Shown: piece by piece, positions 16,864-25,236 of the stretch
Position numbering within the stretch: position 1 is the first letter of the stretch
How the letters are laid out: each line of letters begins with the position of its first letter
Assembly (NCBI RefSeq): GCF_006352065.1
Contig: NZ_CP040915.1
Location: 1,054,001-1,118,000, forward strand
DNA from: Georgenia yuyongxinii
GTDB lineage: Bacteria; Actinomycetota; Actinomycetes; Actinomycetales; Actinomycetaceae
Length of the DNA: 64,000 nucleotides
Direction of reading: 5' to 3'
Position numbers and translations under genes: made by a program
Notes under the pieces: generated by a model
The model's database searches: none
What the model saw: only the letters and a program-made list of their open reading frames with translations
Told to the model about the DNA's origin: nothing

Positions 16864-18042
16864 GTGAGCACCGAAGGCACGGCCGTCCCCGAGCGCGCCC
16901 GGGCGACCCGCCCCTCGGACGACCACGCCGCACCACGGCAGGACGAGGTCGACCAGCTGTCCGCAGACGGCACCCCGCTGCCCGAGCGGCTCCCGCCCCC
17001 GGAACCCGACGAGCAGGTTCCGGACACCCAGGAACCGCCGTCGTCCACCGTCACCGCCCGCATCGACTCGCTGCTCGGCGGGCCACGCACCCTGACGATC
17101 GTCCAGCTCGCGGAGCGCGCGGGCGTGAGCGTCGGGTTCGCACGCACCTTCTGGAAGGCGATGGGGTTCCCCACCGTCGGGGACACCAGTGTGATCTTCG
17201 GCGACGGCGACATCCAGGCGCTCAGCACCATGGCCCGGCTGATCGAGAAGGAGGTCGTCGACACCACGACCGCCATCTCGCTGCTGCGGGCGCAGTCGCA
17301 CATGACCGACCGCCTCGCGCTGTGGCAGACCGAGGCTCTGGTCGAGGGTTCTGTGCGCCGGCGGGGGCTCGACGACGTCTCCGCCCGGCTGGTGCTGCTG
17401 GACCGGATCACCTCGATCGTCGACGTCCTGCAGTCCCAGCTGGACTACGCCTGGCGCCGGCAGCTTGCCGCGCTGATCGCCCGGACCGACGCGGAGGTGT
17501 CGCAGAGCCGCCGGCCCAGCACCGACCCGTTCCGGATGCCGCTGCAGCGCGGCCTGGGTTTCGTGGACATGGTCGCCTACACACGCCGCTCCACCGAGAT
17601 GGGCAGCCACGCGCTGGCGAACCTGGTGCAGACGTTTGAGTACACCTGCCGGGACGTCATCACCTCCCGCGGCGCCCGGGTCGTCAAGACGATCGGCGAC
17701 GCCGTGCTGTACATCGCCGACGACCTGCCCACCGCGGCGGACGTGGCCACCGAGCTCGTCGCCGCGCTGCAGGCGGAGGAGGACATGCTGCCTGTGCGGG
17801 CGTCGATGGTGTGGGGCGGGGTGCTCTCGCGCAACGGCGACGTCTTCGGGCCCACGGTCAACCTCGCCTCCCGGCTCGTCGACGTCGCACCCACGGGCAC
17901 CGTGCTCATGGACAAGGCGACCGCGGACGCGATGGCCGCGAGCCCGGTCGCCCGGCGGTACACGATGGTGCCCCACCGAGGTGTCGAGGTGAAGGGCCTG
18001 GGTGAGGTGCGCCCGATCGAGCTGCGCAGGCTCCCGGGCTGA
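16864..18042 (+). CDS. Class III adenylate cyclase with N-terminal regulatory domain
   Basis: 392 residues from GTG 16864. After a polar N-terminus (about 60 residues) comes the autoinhibitory/pH-sensor domain known from Rv1264-like cyclases (LTIVQLAERAGVSVGFARTFWKAMGF), with helices continuing to about residue 215. The catalytic domain holds the first metal Asp in FVDMVAYTRRS, Lys and the second metal Asp in VVKTIGDAVLYIAD, and the transition-state Asn and Arg in GPTVNLASRLVD. All class III residues are present, so activity is expected, making cAMP from ATP. No membrane segment, so cytosolic. In the Mycobacterium homologue activity rises at acid pH; transfer of that property is inference. 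Confidence 0.9.
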   Translation: MSTEGTAVPERARATRPSDDHAAPRQDEVDQLSADGTPLPERLPPPEPDEQVPDTQEPPSSTVTARIDSLLGGPRTLTIVQLAERAGVSVGFARTFWKAMGFPTVGDTSVIFGDGDIQALSTMARLIEKEVVDTTTAISLLRAQSHMTDRLALWQTEALVEGSVRRRGLDDVSARLVLLDRITSIVDVLQSQLDYAWRRQLAALIARTDAEVSQSRRPSTDPFRMPLQRGLGFVDMVAYTRRSTEMGSHALANLVQTFEYTCRDVITSRGARVVKTIGDAVLYIADDLPTAADVATELVAALQAEEDMLPVRASMVWGGVLSRNGDVFGPTVNLASRLVDVAPTGTVLMDKATADAMAASPVARRYTMVPHRGVEVKGLGEVRPIELRRLPG

Positions 18043-18160
18043 TCGGCCCCCTCCTTGCTCACGTGACCTCGGTCTCGCCGAGCCTCCCGGCGCGCGTGTG
18101 ACCTGCGATCTCGCACGCCTGTGATACGCACTTGACCGAACCTTGACGTTCTGCCGTACG

Positions 18161-18856
18161 ATGACCAGCGTGACCAACGTGCTGCTCGTCGAGGACGACC
18201 CCGCCATCTCCGAGCCCCTCGCCCGGGCCCTCGGACGGGAGGGCTACGAGGTGCGACCCCATGGCACCGGACAGTCGGCCCTGGACGACCTGTCCAACGG
18301 CGCCGACCTCGTGGTGCTCGACCTGGGGCTGCCGGACATGGACGGCCTGGACGTGGCGCGGCACATCCGCAGCCAGGGCCTGACGCTGCCCATCCTCGTG
18401 CTCACCGCACGCGCGGACGAGGTGGACCTCGTCGTCGGTCTCGACGCCGGCGCGGACGACTACGTGACCAAGCCGTTCCGGCTGGCCGAGCTCCTGGCCC
18501 GGGTGCGGGCGCTGCTGCGCCGCGCCGGGGGTGAGGTCACCGACGAGGACGAGCTGAGCGCGCAGGACGTGCGCGTCGACGTCGCGGCCCACCGGGCCTT
18601 CCGTGGCACCCGCGAGCTGCACCTGACCGCCAAGGAGTTCGAGCTGCTGCGGGTGCTGGTGCGCGACGCCGGCTCCGTCGTCGGCCGCGAGACCCTCATG
18701 CGGGAGGTGTGGGGGACGGACCCGACCGGGTCCACGAAGACCCTCGACATGCACGTCTCGTGGTTGCGCCGCAAGCTCGGCGACGACGCCAACGACCCGA
18801 AGTACATCACGACCGTGCGCGGGATGGGCTTCCGGTTCGAGACCTCCGCGAGCTAG
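18161..18856 (+). CDS. OmpR-family response regulator
   Basis: 231 residues from ATG 18161. Receiver domain with acidic pocket (LLVEDDPA), phosphoacceptor D54 in VVLDLGLPDMDG, Thr in LVLTARA and Lys in YVTKPF. The winged-helix DNA-binding domain starts near residue 130 (LTAKEFELLRVL, then DMHVSWLRRKLGDD and TVRGMGFRFE). It is followed seven bases later by a histidine kinase gene, its obvious partner. An earlier ATG at 18143 would add six residues and is less likely. Signal and targets cannot be read from sequence. Confidence 0.93.
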   Translation: MTSVTNVLLVEDDPAISEPLARALGREGYEVRPHGTGQSALDDLSNGADLVVLDLGLPDMDGLDVARHIRSQGLTLPILVLTARADEVDLVVGLDAGADDYVTKPFRLAELLARVRALLRRAGGEVTDEDELSAQDVRVDVAAHRAFRGTRELHLTAKEFELLRVLVRDAGSVVGRETLMREVWGTDPTGSTKTLDMHVSWLRRKLGDDANDPKYITTVRGMGFRFETSAS

Positions 18857-18862
18857 TCCGCC

Positions 18863-20185
18863 GTGCGCCGTCGCGCGGTTCAGATGATCGTCATGGGCGT
18901 GACCGTCGCGGTCCTGCTCCTCGGTGTTCCGATGGGGATCCTGGGCGCCATCTTCGTGTGGAACAGCGAGCAGGCCAGCCTCGACCAACGGGCCTCGGCG
19001 CTGGGCCGTTCCGTCGAGCGGCGCCTGGTCAACGGCGAGGACCTCGACGTGGACATGCTCGAGGCCTGGGTGGGGAGCACCGAGCAGTACGACGCATCCA
19101 TCCTCGTCCAGGGGCCTGACGGCGAGCAGTACCGCGCCGGGCCGCGGCTGCCCGACAAGGTGGTCCGCTCCCTGCACATCACCCCGTCGGGCGCGACCGT
19201 GCGCATGGACGTCGACGCCGGCGACGTGCGCTGGCAGGCCACGCAGGTGGTGCTGCTCGTCGTCGCCGCCGCGGTGCTCGCCCTGGGGGTAGGGATACTC
19301 GTCGCCCGGCATCAGGCGCGACGGTTGTCCGCGCCGCTGATCTACCTGGCGGCCTCGGCCGAGCAGGTCGGCTCCGGGCAGGTGCGACCCCGGATGAAGC
19401 CCTCCGGGATCGAGGAGATCGACCTCGTCGCCGCGGAGCTGGTGCGCACCGCGGACCGGATGGCCGGCCGGCTGGCGGCGGAGCGGCAGTTCGCCGCGGA
19501 CGCCTCCCACCAGCTGCGCACTCCGCTCACCGCGTTGTCCATGCGGCTGGAGGAGATCCTCGCGCTGAGCGACAACGAGGAGGTCCGCGAGGAGGCTCGG
19601 GTGTCGCTCGAGCAGGTGGAGCGGCTCACCGGTGTGGTGGAGGACCTGCTGAGGTCCTCCCGCTCGGCCGGTGGTGGCACCACGGAGGCGGTCCACCTGG
19701 ACGAGGTGTTCGCCCAGCAGCGGGAGGAGTGGGGCCGCGCGTTCCGCAAGGCCCGCCGCGAGCTCGTGCTCGACGACGCCGCCGGGCTGGCGGTGCTGGC
19801 GAGCCCGGGCGCCCTGGCACAGGTGCTGGCCACCTTGCTCGAGAACGCCCTCAAGTACGGCAGCGGCGCCACCAGAATCGGGACGCGGCCCGCCTCGGCC
19901 GGGCACGGGGTGTTCATCGACGTCTCGGACGAGGGGCCCGGTGTCTCCGACGACCTCGCCCCGGACATCTTCACCAAGCACGTCTCCGGCGGTACCGGAA
20001 CCGGCCTGGGCCTGGCCCTGGCCAAGGATCTCGTCGCCGCGGACGGCGGCCGGCTCGAGCTGAGCCAGCGCCGCCCTGCGGTGTTCACGATCTTCCTCAA
20101 CGCCGTGCCGCGGGCGCTCGATCCCGACGTCGTGCTGCCCCAGGGGGCGCTGGTCTCGGTGGGCCGGCGCCGCCGTCGCCGGTGA
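18863..20185 (+). CDS. Sensor histidine kinase
   Basis: 440 residues with GTG start. Two membrane helices (VMGVTVAVLLLGVPMGILG and VVLLVVAAAVLALGVGILVA) flank an about 90-residue extracellular sensor. A HAMP-like linker leads to the HisKA motif ADASHQLRTPLTAL, with phosphoaccepting H216. The ATPase domain has an N-box (LLENALKYGSG), G1 box (DVSDEGPGVSD) and a G2 region (GGTGTGLGLALAKDL). The layout is typical of OmpR-partner kinases. Its last 89 bases overlap the convergent GtrA gene, which is unusual for two well-conserved families. Confidence 0.93.
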   Translation: MRRRAVQMIVMGVTVAVLLLGVPMGILGAIFVWNSEQASLDQRASALGRSVERRLVNGEDLDVDMLEAWVGSTEQYDASILVQGPDGEQYRAGPRLPDKVVRSLHITPSGATVRMDVDAGDVRWQATQVVLLVVAAAVLALGVGILVARHQARRLSAPLIYLAASAEQVGSGQVRPRMKPSGIEEIDLVAAELVRTADRMAGRLAAERQFAADASHQLRTPLTALSMRLEEILALSDNEEVREEARVSLEQVERLTGVVEDLLRSSRSAGGGTTEAVHLDEVFAQQREEWGRAFRKARRELVLDDAAGLAVLASPGALAQVLATLLENALKYGSGATRIGTRPASAGHGVFIDVSDEGPGVSDDLAPDIFTKHVSGGTGTGLGLALAKDLVAADGGRLELSQRRPAVFTIFLNAVPRALDPDVVLPQGALVSVGRRRRRR

Positions 20186-20762
20186 ACACGACATAGCGGT
20201 AGCACACGTACCGGAACGCGGTCCCGAGCACCAGGCCCACGCCGTTGGCGGCGATGTTGTCCGCCAGCGGCGAGGTCAGGCCGAGCACGTAGTGGCTCAC
20301 CGCGAGGCAGCCGACCGCGATCACCATGCCGCCGAGGTTGACCGCGACGAACAGGGTCAGCTCCCGCCCTCGGGAGTCACGCTTGTTCCCCGCGAAGGTC
20401 CAGTACCGGTTGCCGAGCCAGGCCACCAGCACCGAGACGGCGACCGAGAGCACCTTCGCAGTCAGCGGCTTCTCGCCGAGCAGCTCCCCGGGGCCGAATC
20501 GCAACAGGTTGAACAGGCCCACGTCGACCACGAACGCGGTCCCGCCGACGGCGCAGAACCGGATGACCTCGAGCAGCCAGGCGCTGAAGCTCTGACCACG
20601 CAGAAGCCGCCGGACCAGGCCGGGCGGGGTCGGACCAGCGGCCGGTGACGCGACCGGCTCGTCCACCGCAGGCGCCGCCGTCGGCTCATCCACCGCAGGC
20701 GCCGCCGTCGGCCCGTCAAGACCCGACGGGCGGGCACCGGGCACGGCGCGGGACGAGGTCAC
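20097..20762 (-). CDS. GtrA family membrane protein
   Basis: 221 residues from a GTG at 20762. A Pro/Ala-rich N-terminus with a duplicated PTAAPAVDE stretch leads to the GtrA domain. Four helices are visible: FCAVGGTAFVVDVGLFNLL, LSVAVSVLVAWLGNRYWTF, LFVAVNLGGMVIAVGCLAV and a last one around ANGVGLVLGTAFRYVCYR. The NRYWTF motif and C-terminal RYVCYRYVVF are family hallmarks. GtrA proteins are thought to move polyprenyl-phosphate-linked sugars across the membrane or support cell-surface glycosylation. The charged tail (about 25 residues) is the part overlapping the kinase gene. Its start is only 28 bases from that of divergent purK. Confidence 0.85.
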   Translation of the reverse strand: MTSSRAVPGARPSGLDGPTAAPAVDEPTAAPAVDEPVASPAAGPTPPGLVRRLLRGQSFSAWLLEVIRFCAVGGTAFVVDVGLFNLLRFGPGELLGEKPLTAKVLSVAVSVLVAWLGNRYWTFAGNKRDSRGRELTLFVAVNLGGMVIAVGCLAVSHYVLGLTSPLADNIAANGVGLVLGTAFRYVCYRYVVFTGDGGAGPPRPAPPGAARRRDRAPAARR

Positions 20763-20790
20763 CTCCGAAGCGTATCCGCGGTTACCCTCG

Positions 20791-22035
20791 GTGACCGTGG
20801 GAGCACCGGTAGTCGCAGTCGTGGGCGGGGGCCAGCTGGCCCGGATGATGCAGCAGCAGGCCATCGCGTTGGGGGTGCACCTGCGGGTGCTCGTCGAGTC
20901 GCCGATCGTCTCCACCGCCCAGGTGGTGCCGGACGCCCCGGTCGGCGCGGCGGACGACGCCGACGCCATCCGCCGCCTCGTCGACGGCGCCGCCGTGCTC
21001 ACCTTCGAGCACGAGCACGTGCCCAACGACCTGCTGCGCGAGCTCGAGGCCGACGGCGTCCCGGTCCGGCCCGGGCCGGACGCCCTGGTGCACGCCCAGG
21101 ACAAGCTCGTCATGCGCCGCCGGCTCACCGAGGTCGGGGCGCCCTGCCCGGCGTGGGCCGCCGTCACCACCGAGGCCGAGCTCGCCCGGTTCGGCGACGC
21201 GACCGGCTGGCCCGTCGTGGTGAAGACCGCCCGTGGCGGCTACGACGGCAAGGGTGTGCGGGTGGTCCGTTCGGCCACCGAGGCCGCCGACTGGCTCGCG
21301 GCATTGGCTCCGGGCGACGCACTGCTCGCCGAGGAGATGGTGCCGTTCACCCGCGAGCTGGCCGTGCTGGTGGCACGCCGGCCCTCCGGCGGACCCGACG
21401 GCACGGGCGAGGTCCGCGCCTGGCCGGTGGTGGAGACCATCCAGGAGGACGGAGTGTGCGCCGAGGTCCTCGCGCCCGCACCGGGACTGTCTGATGCCAC
21501 CGCCGCCCGGGCCCAGGAGATCGGCGAGCGCATCGCCTCGGGCCTCGGCGTCACCGGCGTCCTCGCGGTGGAGATGTTCGAGGTGCACCACGACGACGGC
21601 ACCTCCCGCCTGGTCGTGAACGAGCTCGCCATGCGCCCGCACAACTCCGGCCACTGGACCATCGACGGCGCCGTGACCAGCCAGTTCGAGCAGCACCTGC
21701 GGGCGGTCCTGGACCTCCCGCTGGGCGAGACCCAGCCCACCGCGCCGCACACGGTCATGGTCAACCTGCTCGGCTCGGCGCTGGACGACCCGCGCGAGGC
21801 CTACCCCACCCTCATGGCGCGCCACCCTGAGGCCAAGGTGCACCTGTACGGCAAGGAGGTGCGGCCGGGCCGCAAGCTTGGCCACGTCACGGTGACGGGT
21901 GCGGCCCTGGCGCACTCCCGCGCGACCGCCAGGGCCGCCGTCGCCCTGCTGCGTGGCGACGGCGGTGACGGCGACGGCGGCGCGGGCGGCGCGGCGGCCA
22001 CCTCCGGGGACGACGCCGACCACGTGGACCGGTAG
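20791..22035 (+). CDS. purK: 5-(carboxyamino)imidazole ribonucleotide synthase
   Basis: 414 residues, GTG start (a second GTG two codons later is possible). N-terminal PreATP-grasp motif VVGGGQLARMMQQ, ATP-grasp core with VVKTARGGYDGKGVRVV, and ELAMRPHNSGHWTIDG near the active site, all typical of PurK. It carboxylates AIR to N5-CAIR with ATP and bicarbonate in purine synthesis. The product is used by PurE, encoded about 1.6 kb downstream on the same strand beyond one opposite-strand gene. The last about 40 residues are Gly/Ala/Asp-rich. Confidence 0.95.
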   Translation: MTVGAPVVAVVGGGQLARMMQQQAIALGVHLRVLVESPIVSTAQVVPDAPVGAADDADAIRRLVDGAAVLTFEHEHVPNDLLRELEADGVPVRPGPDALVHAQDKLVMRRRLTEVGAPCPAWAAVTTEAELARFGDATGWPVVVKTARGGYDGKGVRVVRSATEAADWLAALAPGDALLAEEMVPFTRELAVLVARRPSGGPDGTGEVRAWPVVETIQEDGVCAEVLAPAPGLSDATAARAQEIGERIASGLGVTGVLAVEMFEVHHDDGTSRLVVNELAMRPHNSGHWTIDGAVTSQFEQHLRAVLDLPLGETQPTAPHTVMVNLLGSALDDPREAYPTLMARHPEAKVHLYGKEVRPGRKLGHVTVTGAALAHSRATARAAVALLRGDGGDGDGGAGGAAATSGDDADHVDR

Positions 22036-22062
22036 CTCAGCCCGCCCCGCCGCCTCACCCGT

Positions 22063-23427
22063 TCATCCCCGCAGGGCCTCCCCGTCGGCGACGTGCCGCG
22101 GGCCGGTGACCCGCACGTCGCCTTCCACCACCACCTCCGCCCCGAACGTGACGTCCCCCTCGACCGCAAGGGACGTGCACCGGCGCAGCGACGGAGCCCC
22201 GGAGGGGAACCGGGCCTCGAAGTCGGCCATGAGCTTGTAGTGCGCCCGATCCAGCGAGACGTGCGGCGCGGTCCCGTCGAACGTCGGCGCCAGCACGCCG
22301 TCGGGTCGGAGCTCGTAGGCGTCGGAACGGACCACGAGCAGGTCGTCGGTGGTCTTCACCGGGGCGAACCTGGTGCGCGGGACCTCGACGGCACGGGCGC
22401 CCTCGATCGCGCCGACCGCCGCGCCCATGGCGGTCTCGAGCTGAATCACCGGGGTGCTCGCGGAGTCCGTGGGGTCCACCGTCTTGCGGTTGACGATGAG
22501 CGGGAGCGCGGGGGCCCCGGGGTCCCTCTCCTGCAGGTCCCGCAGCGCCTCGAGGTCGACCCAGAGGTTGTTGGTGTTGTAGTAGCGCCACCGGTCGATG
22601 TCCCCGAAGGAGGGGTCGCCGTCGGGCACCTGCGCGGTCTCGCGCAGCACGGTCCGGCCGCGGTGGCGCGCGAGGTGGCCACCCTTGCGGTCGGCCGGCG
22701 TGCCGCGCACCGCCTCCATCACGAACGGCGCGCGCTCGCGCGCCATCCAGGCGGCCAGCCGCGGGTCCGCCAGCGCGCCGAGGTTGTCGGAGTTCGACAC
22801 GAAGCACCAGCGCAGCCCGGCCGCCAGCAGCGCGTCGAGCGCACCGGAGACCGCCATGGCCGTGTACAGGTCGCCGTGGCCCGGCGGGCACCATTCCAGC
22901 TCGGGGTCCGCCGGCCACTCGACCGGCAGCAGGTCCGTCTCACGGAGCTTGGGCTCCCGGCCCTGCAGGAAGTCCAGCGGCACGCCGTCGACGTCGATCT
23001 CGTGCCGTCGCAGCGCCGCCAGCGACGCATCCCGCGTGCCCGCGGAGTTCATCAGCACCAGCGGCAGACGTGCCCCGTGCCGCTCCCGCAGGGCGAGTAC
23101 CTGGCGGGCGATGATGTCGAGGAACGACTGGCCGGGCTTGACCTCGAGCAGCGACTTCGGCCCCGACAGGCCCATGCTCGTGCCCAGGCCGCCGTTGAGC
23201 TTGAGCACCACCAGCCGGTCCAGGACCTCCCGGGCCTCGGCGTCGGACGGTTCGGGCAGATCCGTCAGGCGGGGCAGGTCCGGCATCGGCTCGAGCCGGG
23301 CGCCGGGCAGCTGCCCGGCGCCCGGCTCGGTCAGCTGCTCGAGACGACGGCGCAGTGCAGCGAGCTCGGCGGGGTGCGCCCCGCCCTCACGTGCCTTGTC
23401 CAGTGTCGCGGCGATGTGGTCCGCCAT
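22063..23427 (-). CDS. UTP--glucose-1-phosphate uridylyltransferase (UDPGP family)
   Basis: 454 residues of the eukaryote-like UDPGP family rather than the GalU family. Visible motifs are LKLNGGLGTSMGLSGPKS (nucleotide binding), VLMNSAGTRDASL, PPGHGDLYTAM and SNSDNLGAL, and late TRFAPVKTTDDLL, which carries the sugar-phosphate lysine. The end is a left-handed helix-like tail (SLAVEGDVTFGAEVVVEGDV). It makes UDP-glucose for cell-envelope glycans, trehalose or galactose metabolism. It lies between purK and purE on the opposite strand. Confidence 0.92.
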   Translation of the reverse strand: MADHIAATLDKAREGGAHPAELAALRRRLEQLTEPGAGQLPGARLEPMPDLPRLTDLPEPSDAEAREVLDRLVVLKLNGGLGTSMGLSGPKSLLEVKPGQSFLDIIARQVLALRERHGARLPLVLMNSAGTRDASLAALRRHEIDVDGVPLDFLQGREPKLRETDLLPVEWPADPELEWCPPGHGDLYTAMAVSGALDALLAAGLRWCFVSNSDNLGALADPRLAAWMARERAPFVMEAVRGTPADRKGGHLARHRGRTVLRETAQVPDGDPSFGDIDRWRYYNTNNLWVDLEALRDLQERDPGAPALPLIVNRKTVDPTDSASTPVIQLETAMGAAVGAIEGARAVEVPRTRFAPVKTTDDLLVVRSDAYELRPDGVLAPTFDGTAPHVSLDRAHYKLMADFEARFPSGAPSLRRCTSLAVEGDVTFGAEVVVEGDVRVTGPRHVADGEALRG

Positions 23428-23619
23428 GTCCCTCCTCCTGCTCGTGCGCCCGCGTGCCGGGCCGGTCCCAGCCCAGCATCGGATCCCGTCGTCCGCACCC
23501 GGACGCGCCGCGGCCGCTCATGAGCTCCCCGGAAATGTATCGGTGCGCCCCCGCTACGGCGCCGGTGCGAGACTGACGACAGGACCGGCGGCCACGCCGG
23601 ACGCACTCGGGAGGACAAC

Positions 23620-24147
23620 ATGGGCGCAGCTGTCGGGATCGTCATGGGCTCGGACTCGGACTGGCCGGTCATGGAGGAAGCCGCGGACGTCCTGCAGGAT
23701 TTCGGCGTCGAGGCCGAGGTCGACGTCGTCTCCGCGCACCGGATGCCCACCGAGATGCTCGACTACGGGCGCACCGCAGCCGAGCGGGGCCTGCGGGTGC
23801 TCATCGCGGGCGCGGGCGGCGCGGCCCACCTGCCCGGCATGCTCGCGGCCGTCACCCCGCTGCCCGTGATCGGCGTCCCCGTGCCGCTGCGCCACCTCGA
23901 CGGGATGGACTCCCTGCTCTCCATCGTCCAGATGCCCGGCGGGGTGCCGGTCGCCACCGTGTCGATCGCCGGCGCGAAGAACGCCGGCCTGCTCGCGGTG
24001 CGCATCCTCGCGGCCGGCACGGACGACGGCGCTACCCGGCTGCGCGAGCAGATGGTCACCTACCAGGAGGGGCTGCGCCAGGTGGCCCAGGAGAAGGGCA
24101 CCCGGCTGCGCAACCAGCGCGGCCACAAGACCGGGTTCGGCAGCTGA
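23620..24147 (+). CDS. purE: 5-(carboxyamino)imidazole ribonucleotide mutase
   Basis: 175 residues. Class I PurE motifs: [42 protein letters not shown], and [10 protein letters not shown] with the conserved GAKNAGLLA. It converts N5-CAIR to CAIR. A clear ribosome binding site (GGGAGGAC) precedes the ATG. The 192-base gap upstream must hold divergent promoters for this gene and the uridylyltransferase. Tandem repeats follow the stop. Confidence 0.95.
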   Translation: MGAAVGIVMGSDSDWPVMEEAADVLQDFGVEAEVDVVSAHRMPTEMLDYGRTAAERGLRVLIAGAGGAAHLPGMLAAVTPLPVIGVPVPLRHLDGMDSLLSIVQMPGGVPVATVSIAGAKNAGLLAVRILAAGTDDGATRLREQMVTYQEGLRQVAQEKGTRLRNQRGHKTGFGS

Positions 24148-24157
24148 CCTACCGGGC

Positions 24158-24226
24158 ACCCACCGGACCGTCCGACGGACACCCACCGGACCGTCCGGCG
24201 GACACCCACCGGACCGTCCGACGGCG
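24158..24226. repeat. 23-bp tandem repeat after purE
   Basis: Three direct copies (24158-24180, 24181-24203, 24204-24226), differing at one internal position plus the edges of the last copy. The core is ACCGGACCGTCCG, itself nearly palindromic (CGGACCGTCCG). Non-coding; it could act as a weak terminator between purE and the exonuclease gene. Confidence 0.85.
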
Positions 24227-24298
24227 AACGTGACCCACGAGGCCGGCACACCGTGGACGCCGGCCGGCCGTGTCGGTGCCCTCGGCGATACTGGCCGG

Positions 24299-25111
24299 GT
24301 GCTGACCATCGCCACCGTCAACGTCAACGGCATCCGGGCCGCCTTCAAGCGCGGCATGGACGCCTGGATCCGCCACCGCAACCCGGACGTCATGCTCCTG
24401 CAGGAGGTGCGCGCCAACGACGAGATCCTGGCCGAGCACCTCGGTGACGGCTGGCACATCGCCCACCAGGCCTCCGACTTCAAGGGCCGTGCCGGCGTGG
24501 CCGTCGCGTCCCGGCTGCCCGCCTCCGCGGTGCGGGTGGGCCTGGGCGACGGCGAGCCCCCGATGGACACCGGCCGCTGGGTGGAGATGGACCTCGAGGT
24601 CCCGGGCTGGGACCGGCCCCTGACGGTCGTCTCCCTCTACATCCACTCTGGGACCCTCCGCACCGAGAAGATGGACGCGAAGTTCGCGCACCTGGAGAAG
24701 GTGACCGCGCGGATGGGGCAGCTCGCCGAGCAGGCCCGGGACGGGCAGCGGGAGGTCGTGGTCGCCGGCGACATCAACATCGTCCGCAGCGAGGCGGACC
24801 TCAAGAACTGGAAGGGCAACCACAACAAGACCTCCGGTGCCACCGACGAGGAGATCGCCTACCTCGACAAGTGGTTCGCCGACGGCTGGGTGGACCTGGG
24901 CCGTGAGCTCGGCGGCGACGGGCCCGGCCCGTTCACCTGGTGGTCCTGGCGTGGCAAGGCCTTCGACAACGACGCCGGCTGGCGCATCGACTACCAGATC
25001 GCCACGCCCGGGCTGGCGGCGCGGGCCGCCAGCGCGGAGGTGGACCGGGCCGCCAGCTACGACGCCCGGTTCTCCGACCACGCGCCGGTCGTCGTGGGCT
25101 ACGAGGTCTGA
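24299..25111 (+). CDS. xth: Exodeoxyribonuclease III
   Basis: 270 residues from GTG 24299, the normal size for the family. An upstream ATG at 24230 would add 23 atypical residues. Motifs: ATVNVNGIRAAF, MLLQEVRAN (metal Glu), ESLYIHSG-like SLYIHSGT, VVAGDINIVRSEADLKN (Asp/Asn pair) and the closing RFSDHAPVV (catalytic Asp-His). It is an AP endonuclease/3'-5' exonuclease for base-excision repair. Convergent with the ABC permease gene across a repeat hairpin. Confidence 0.92.
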   Translation: MLTIATVNVNGIRAAFKRGMDAWIRHRNPDVMLLQEVRANDEILAEHLGDGWHIAHQASDFKGRAGVAVASRLPASAVRVGLGDGEPPMDTGRWVEMDLEVPGWDRPLTVVSLYIHSGTLRTEKMDAKFAHLEKVTARMGQLAEQARDGQREVVVAGDINIVRSEADLKNWKGNHNKTSGATDEEIAYLDKWFADGWVDLGRELGGDGPGPFTWWSWRGKAFDNDAGWRIDYQIATPGLAARAASAEVDRAASYDARFSDHAPVVVGYEV

Positions 25112-25140
25112 CGGCGCCCCGGGCGTCCCCGCCTACCCCT

Positions 25141-25220
25141 CCGCGACATGTCATCTTCTCCGTCAGATGTCATCGAAGGCGGCCGAGTGGATGACATGTG
25201 GCGGAGGAGATGACATCTCG
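25141..25220. repeat. Dispersed ATGTCA repeat, locus B (inverted pair)
   Basis: Two units facing each other: one on the plus strand (25144-25174) and one on the minus strand (25189-25220). Each has two ATGTCA boxes 19 nt apart. The arms can pair over about 31 positions with 5 mismatches, giving a long hairpin between convergent genes. Probably also works as a bidirectional terminator. Confidence 0.75.
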
Positions 25221-25236
25221 CCCGTAGAGGGCCGGG

